Positions 4,976 through 5,830 of a stretch of DNA of 5,830 nucleotides are shown piece after piece. The notes beneath the pieces are model-generated. The model saw only the letters and a program-made list of their open reading frames with translations. It searched no databases and had not been told where the DNA came from. Location of the stretch: NCBI GenBank assembly GCA_902800255.1, contig CADCDV010000057.1:1-5830 (forward strand), in the 5' to 3' direction. Position numbers and translations under genes: made by a program. This DNA comes from an uncultured Erysipelotrichaceae bacterium. Its GTDB lineage: Bacteria > Bacillota_I > Bacilli_A > RFN20 > CAG-826. Position 1 is the first letter of the stretch; every line of letters starts with the position of its first letter.

Positions 4976-5830
4976 TTAGATATATTTCAGGTAAGTCTTA
5001 AGCATCTCGAAGACGATCTTCAAGTTGCCTCTGAATAAGAGGGTATATTCGGCGACGAAGAAGTAGCCGCATTCATCACAAAGGCCCGGGACTTCGATGC
5101 AACGTCCGCAGGTTGAGAGCTTCCCGTTCTCAATAACAACACACTGGTAGCATGGGGTTGGGAATTTGTTCTCGATGATATATGGGAATGCGCTCTTAAG
5201 GTTAAAGACAGGGCAACCTTCCTTCTTCATCATCTGCTTTATGGTGTCGCAGCACTTGGCTTTATCTTCTTTGGTGAGTTTGAGTTCTTTGGTGTCTGGG
5301 TATGGGGTGTGGAAATTGAAAGAGACCGCTCTGACGTTCTTGGTGTCGCGGGCCTTCTCACAGACATCACGGATGCAGTCTTTATTGATTTGGTTCACGG
5401 CCATATAGAAACAAATGTTGTCTGAAGTGGCCTTGGAGATGTTCTCAAAGATGGTGTCGTATGTATCACCTCTGATGATGTTATGATGGACCTTATCGCC
5501 ATCAAGACTTAATAAAATTAAGTCCGCCTCTGGCAAATCGATCGGCCAGGTGCCATTTGTGACGACGTTGACGATGAGGAAGCCCATCTTCTTTGCTTCA
5601 ATGACGAGGTCTCTAAGCGTCTTGTCCCCATCCTTCCACATGAAGGTTTCGCCTCCACAGAAGAAAAGGATACGCACGCCCATGTCATAGAGCTGTTTCA
5701 TCTCGCCTTTGATCTGTTCATAAGGGTGAATGACCGCGGTGATGTTATTGACGGAACAGTGTTTGCAGTGGAGATTACACTTATCTGTAACGATGACTGT
5801 TCCTAGAATCGGTTTCTTCCTACGAAAGAG
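4976..5830 (-). CDS. Radical SAM enzyme with Cys-rich C-terminal tail (5' end outside window)
   Basis: The frame is open to the window edge, so the start lies outside; an internal ATG at 5701 is not the start because the cluster motif lies upstream of it. Visible residue numbers count from the edge. CNLHCKHC (Cys18, Cys22, Cys25; 5756-5779) is the CX3CX2C [4Fe-4S] motif, preceded by TVIVTDK as in MoaA/SPASM-type enzymes. FFCGGETF (about 56-63) is the GGE SAM-binding motif, VVTNGTWP a later strand, and LLSLDGDKVHHNIIRG (about 105-120) the usual SLDG...R region. The C-terminal tail has three CX2C pairs: CYQC, CGRC and CDEC (Cys227/230, 241/244, 251/254; 5069-5152). These could hold an auxiliary Fe-S cluster, as in SPASM or twitch domains, or a zinc. 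The tail then ends in a hydrophobic/basic helix (about 260-284). Such enzymes modify peptides, cofactors or lipids; the substrate here is unknown. No precursor peptide is visible in the window. It sits first in a two-gene unit with the HemN-like enzyme. Confidence 0.9.
   Translation of the reverse strand, partial: LFRRKKPILGTVIVTDKCNLHCKHCSVNNITAVIHPYEQIKGEMKQLYDMGVRILFFCGGETFMWKDGDKTLRDLVIEAKKMGFLIVNVVTNGTWPIDLPEADLILLSLDGDKVHHNIIRGDTYDTIFENISKATSDNICFYMAVNQINKDCIRDVCEKARDTKNVRAVSFNFHTPYPDTKELKLTKEDKAKCCDTIKQMMKKEGCPVFNLKSAFPYIIENKFPTPCYQCVVIENGKLSTCGRCIEVPGLCDECGYFFVAEYTLLFRGNLKIVFEMLKTYLKYI

Noticed and set aside
1..5830. Mycoplasma-type code with TGA as Trp
   Set aside because: No gene here ends in TGA, but all Trp codons I checked are TGG and no frame needs a TGA read-through, so there is no positive evidence.

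Overview
The window reads as a chromosomal segment from a low-to-mid GC Firmicutes/Mollicutes-related bacterium (an uncultured gut-type Bacilli lineage is my guess). The support is strong AAGGAGG-type ribosome binding sites, HrcA/CIRCE control of a small heat-shock gene, compact Rho-independent terminators, and Lys-rich proteins. All seven genes with a visible stop use TAA or TAG and none uses TGA, while Trp is encoded by TGG. That is too few genes to infer a recoded genetic code.

Layout, left to right. (1) 1-549 (+): C-terminal part of a ROK-family sugar kinase (glucokinase-like), cut by the window edge. (2) 613/635-2104 (+): a large multidomain protein with an N-terminal PIN nuclease domain, Lys/Ala/Pro-rich linkers and two copies of a helical 'NPNY' module. 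Its expected start codon and its reading frame do not match, and one extra T in a T5 run would explain this. (3) 2183-2641 (+): a small four-helix membrane protein, followed by a textbook terminator. (4) 2733-3119 (+): an orphan 128-residue soluble protein with a possible hairpin over its ribosome binding site. (5) 3220-3627 (+): an Hsp20/alpha-crystallin chaperone whose promoter is bracketed by two CIRCE operators. (6) A hairpin between the convergent transcription units that can terminate both. (7) On the minus strand, a two-gene unit of radical SAM enzymes with 1 nt between the genes: a CX3CX2C enzyme with a Cys-rich tail (5' end beyond the window) and a HemN-like enzyme.

No gap between genes exceeds about 110 bases. 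I see no tRNA, rRNA, CRISPR array, insertion sequence or phage module. The genes do not form one obvious pathway. The two functional units that can be argued from sequence are the HrcA-controlled hsp20 gene and the translationally coupled radical SAM pair. The PIN gene and the membrane-protein gene share a near-identical 15-bp promoter-region motif, which suggests similar transcription. I did not find an unmistakable new system. The most interesting leads are the radical SAM pair and the PIN/NPNY multidomain protein with its disrupted start.
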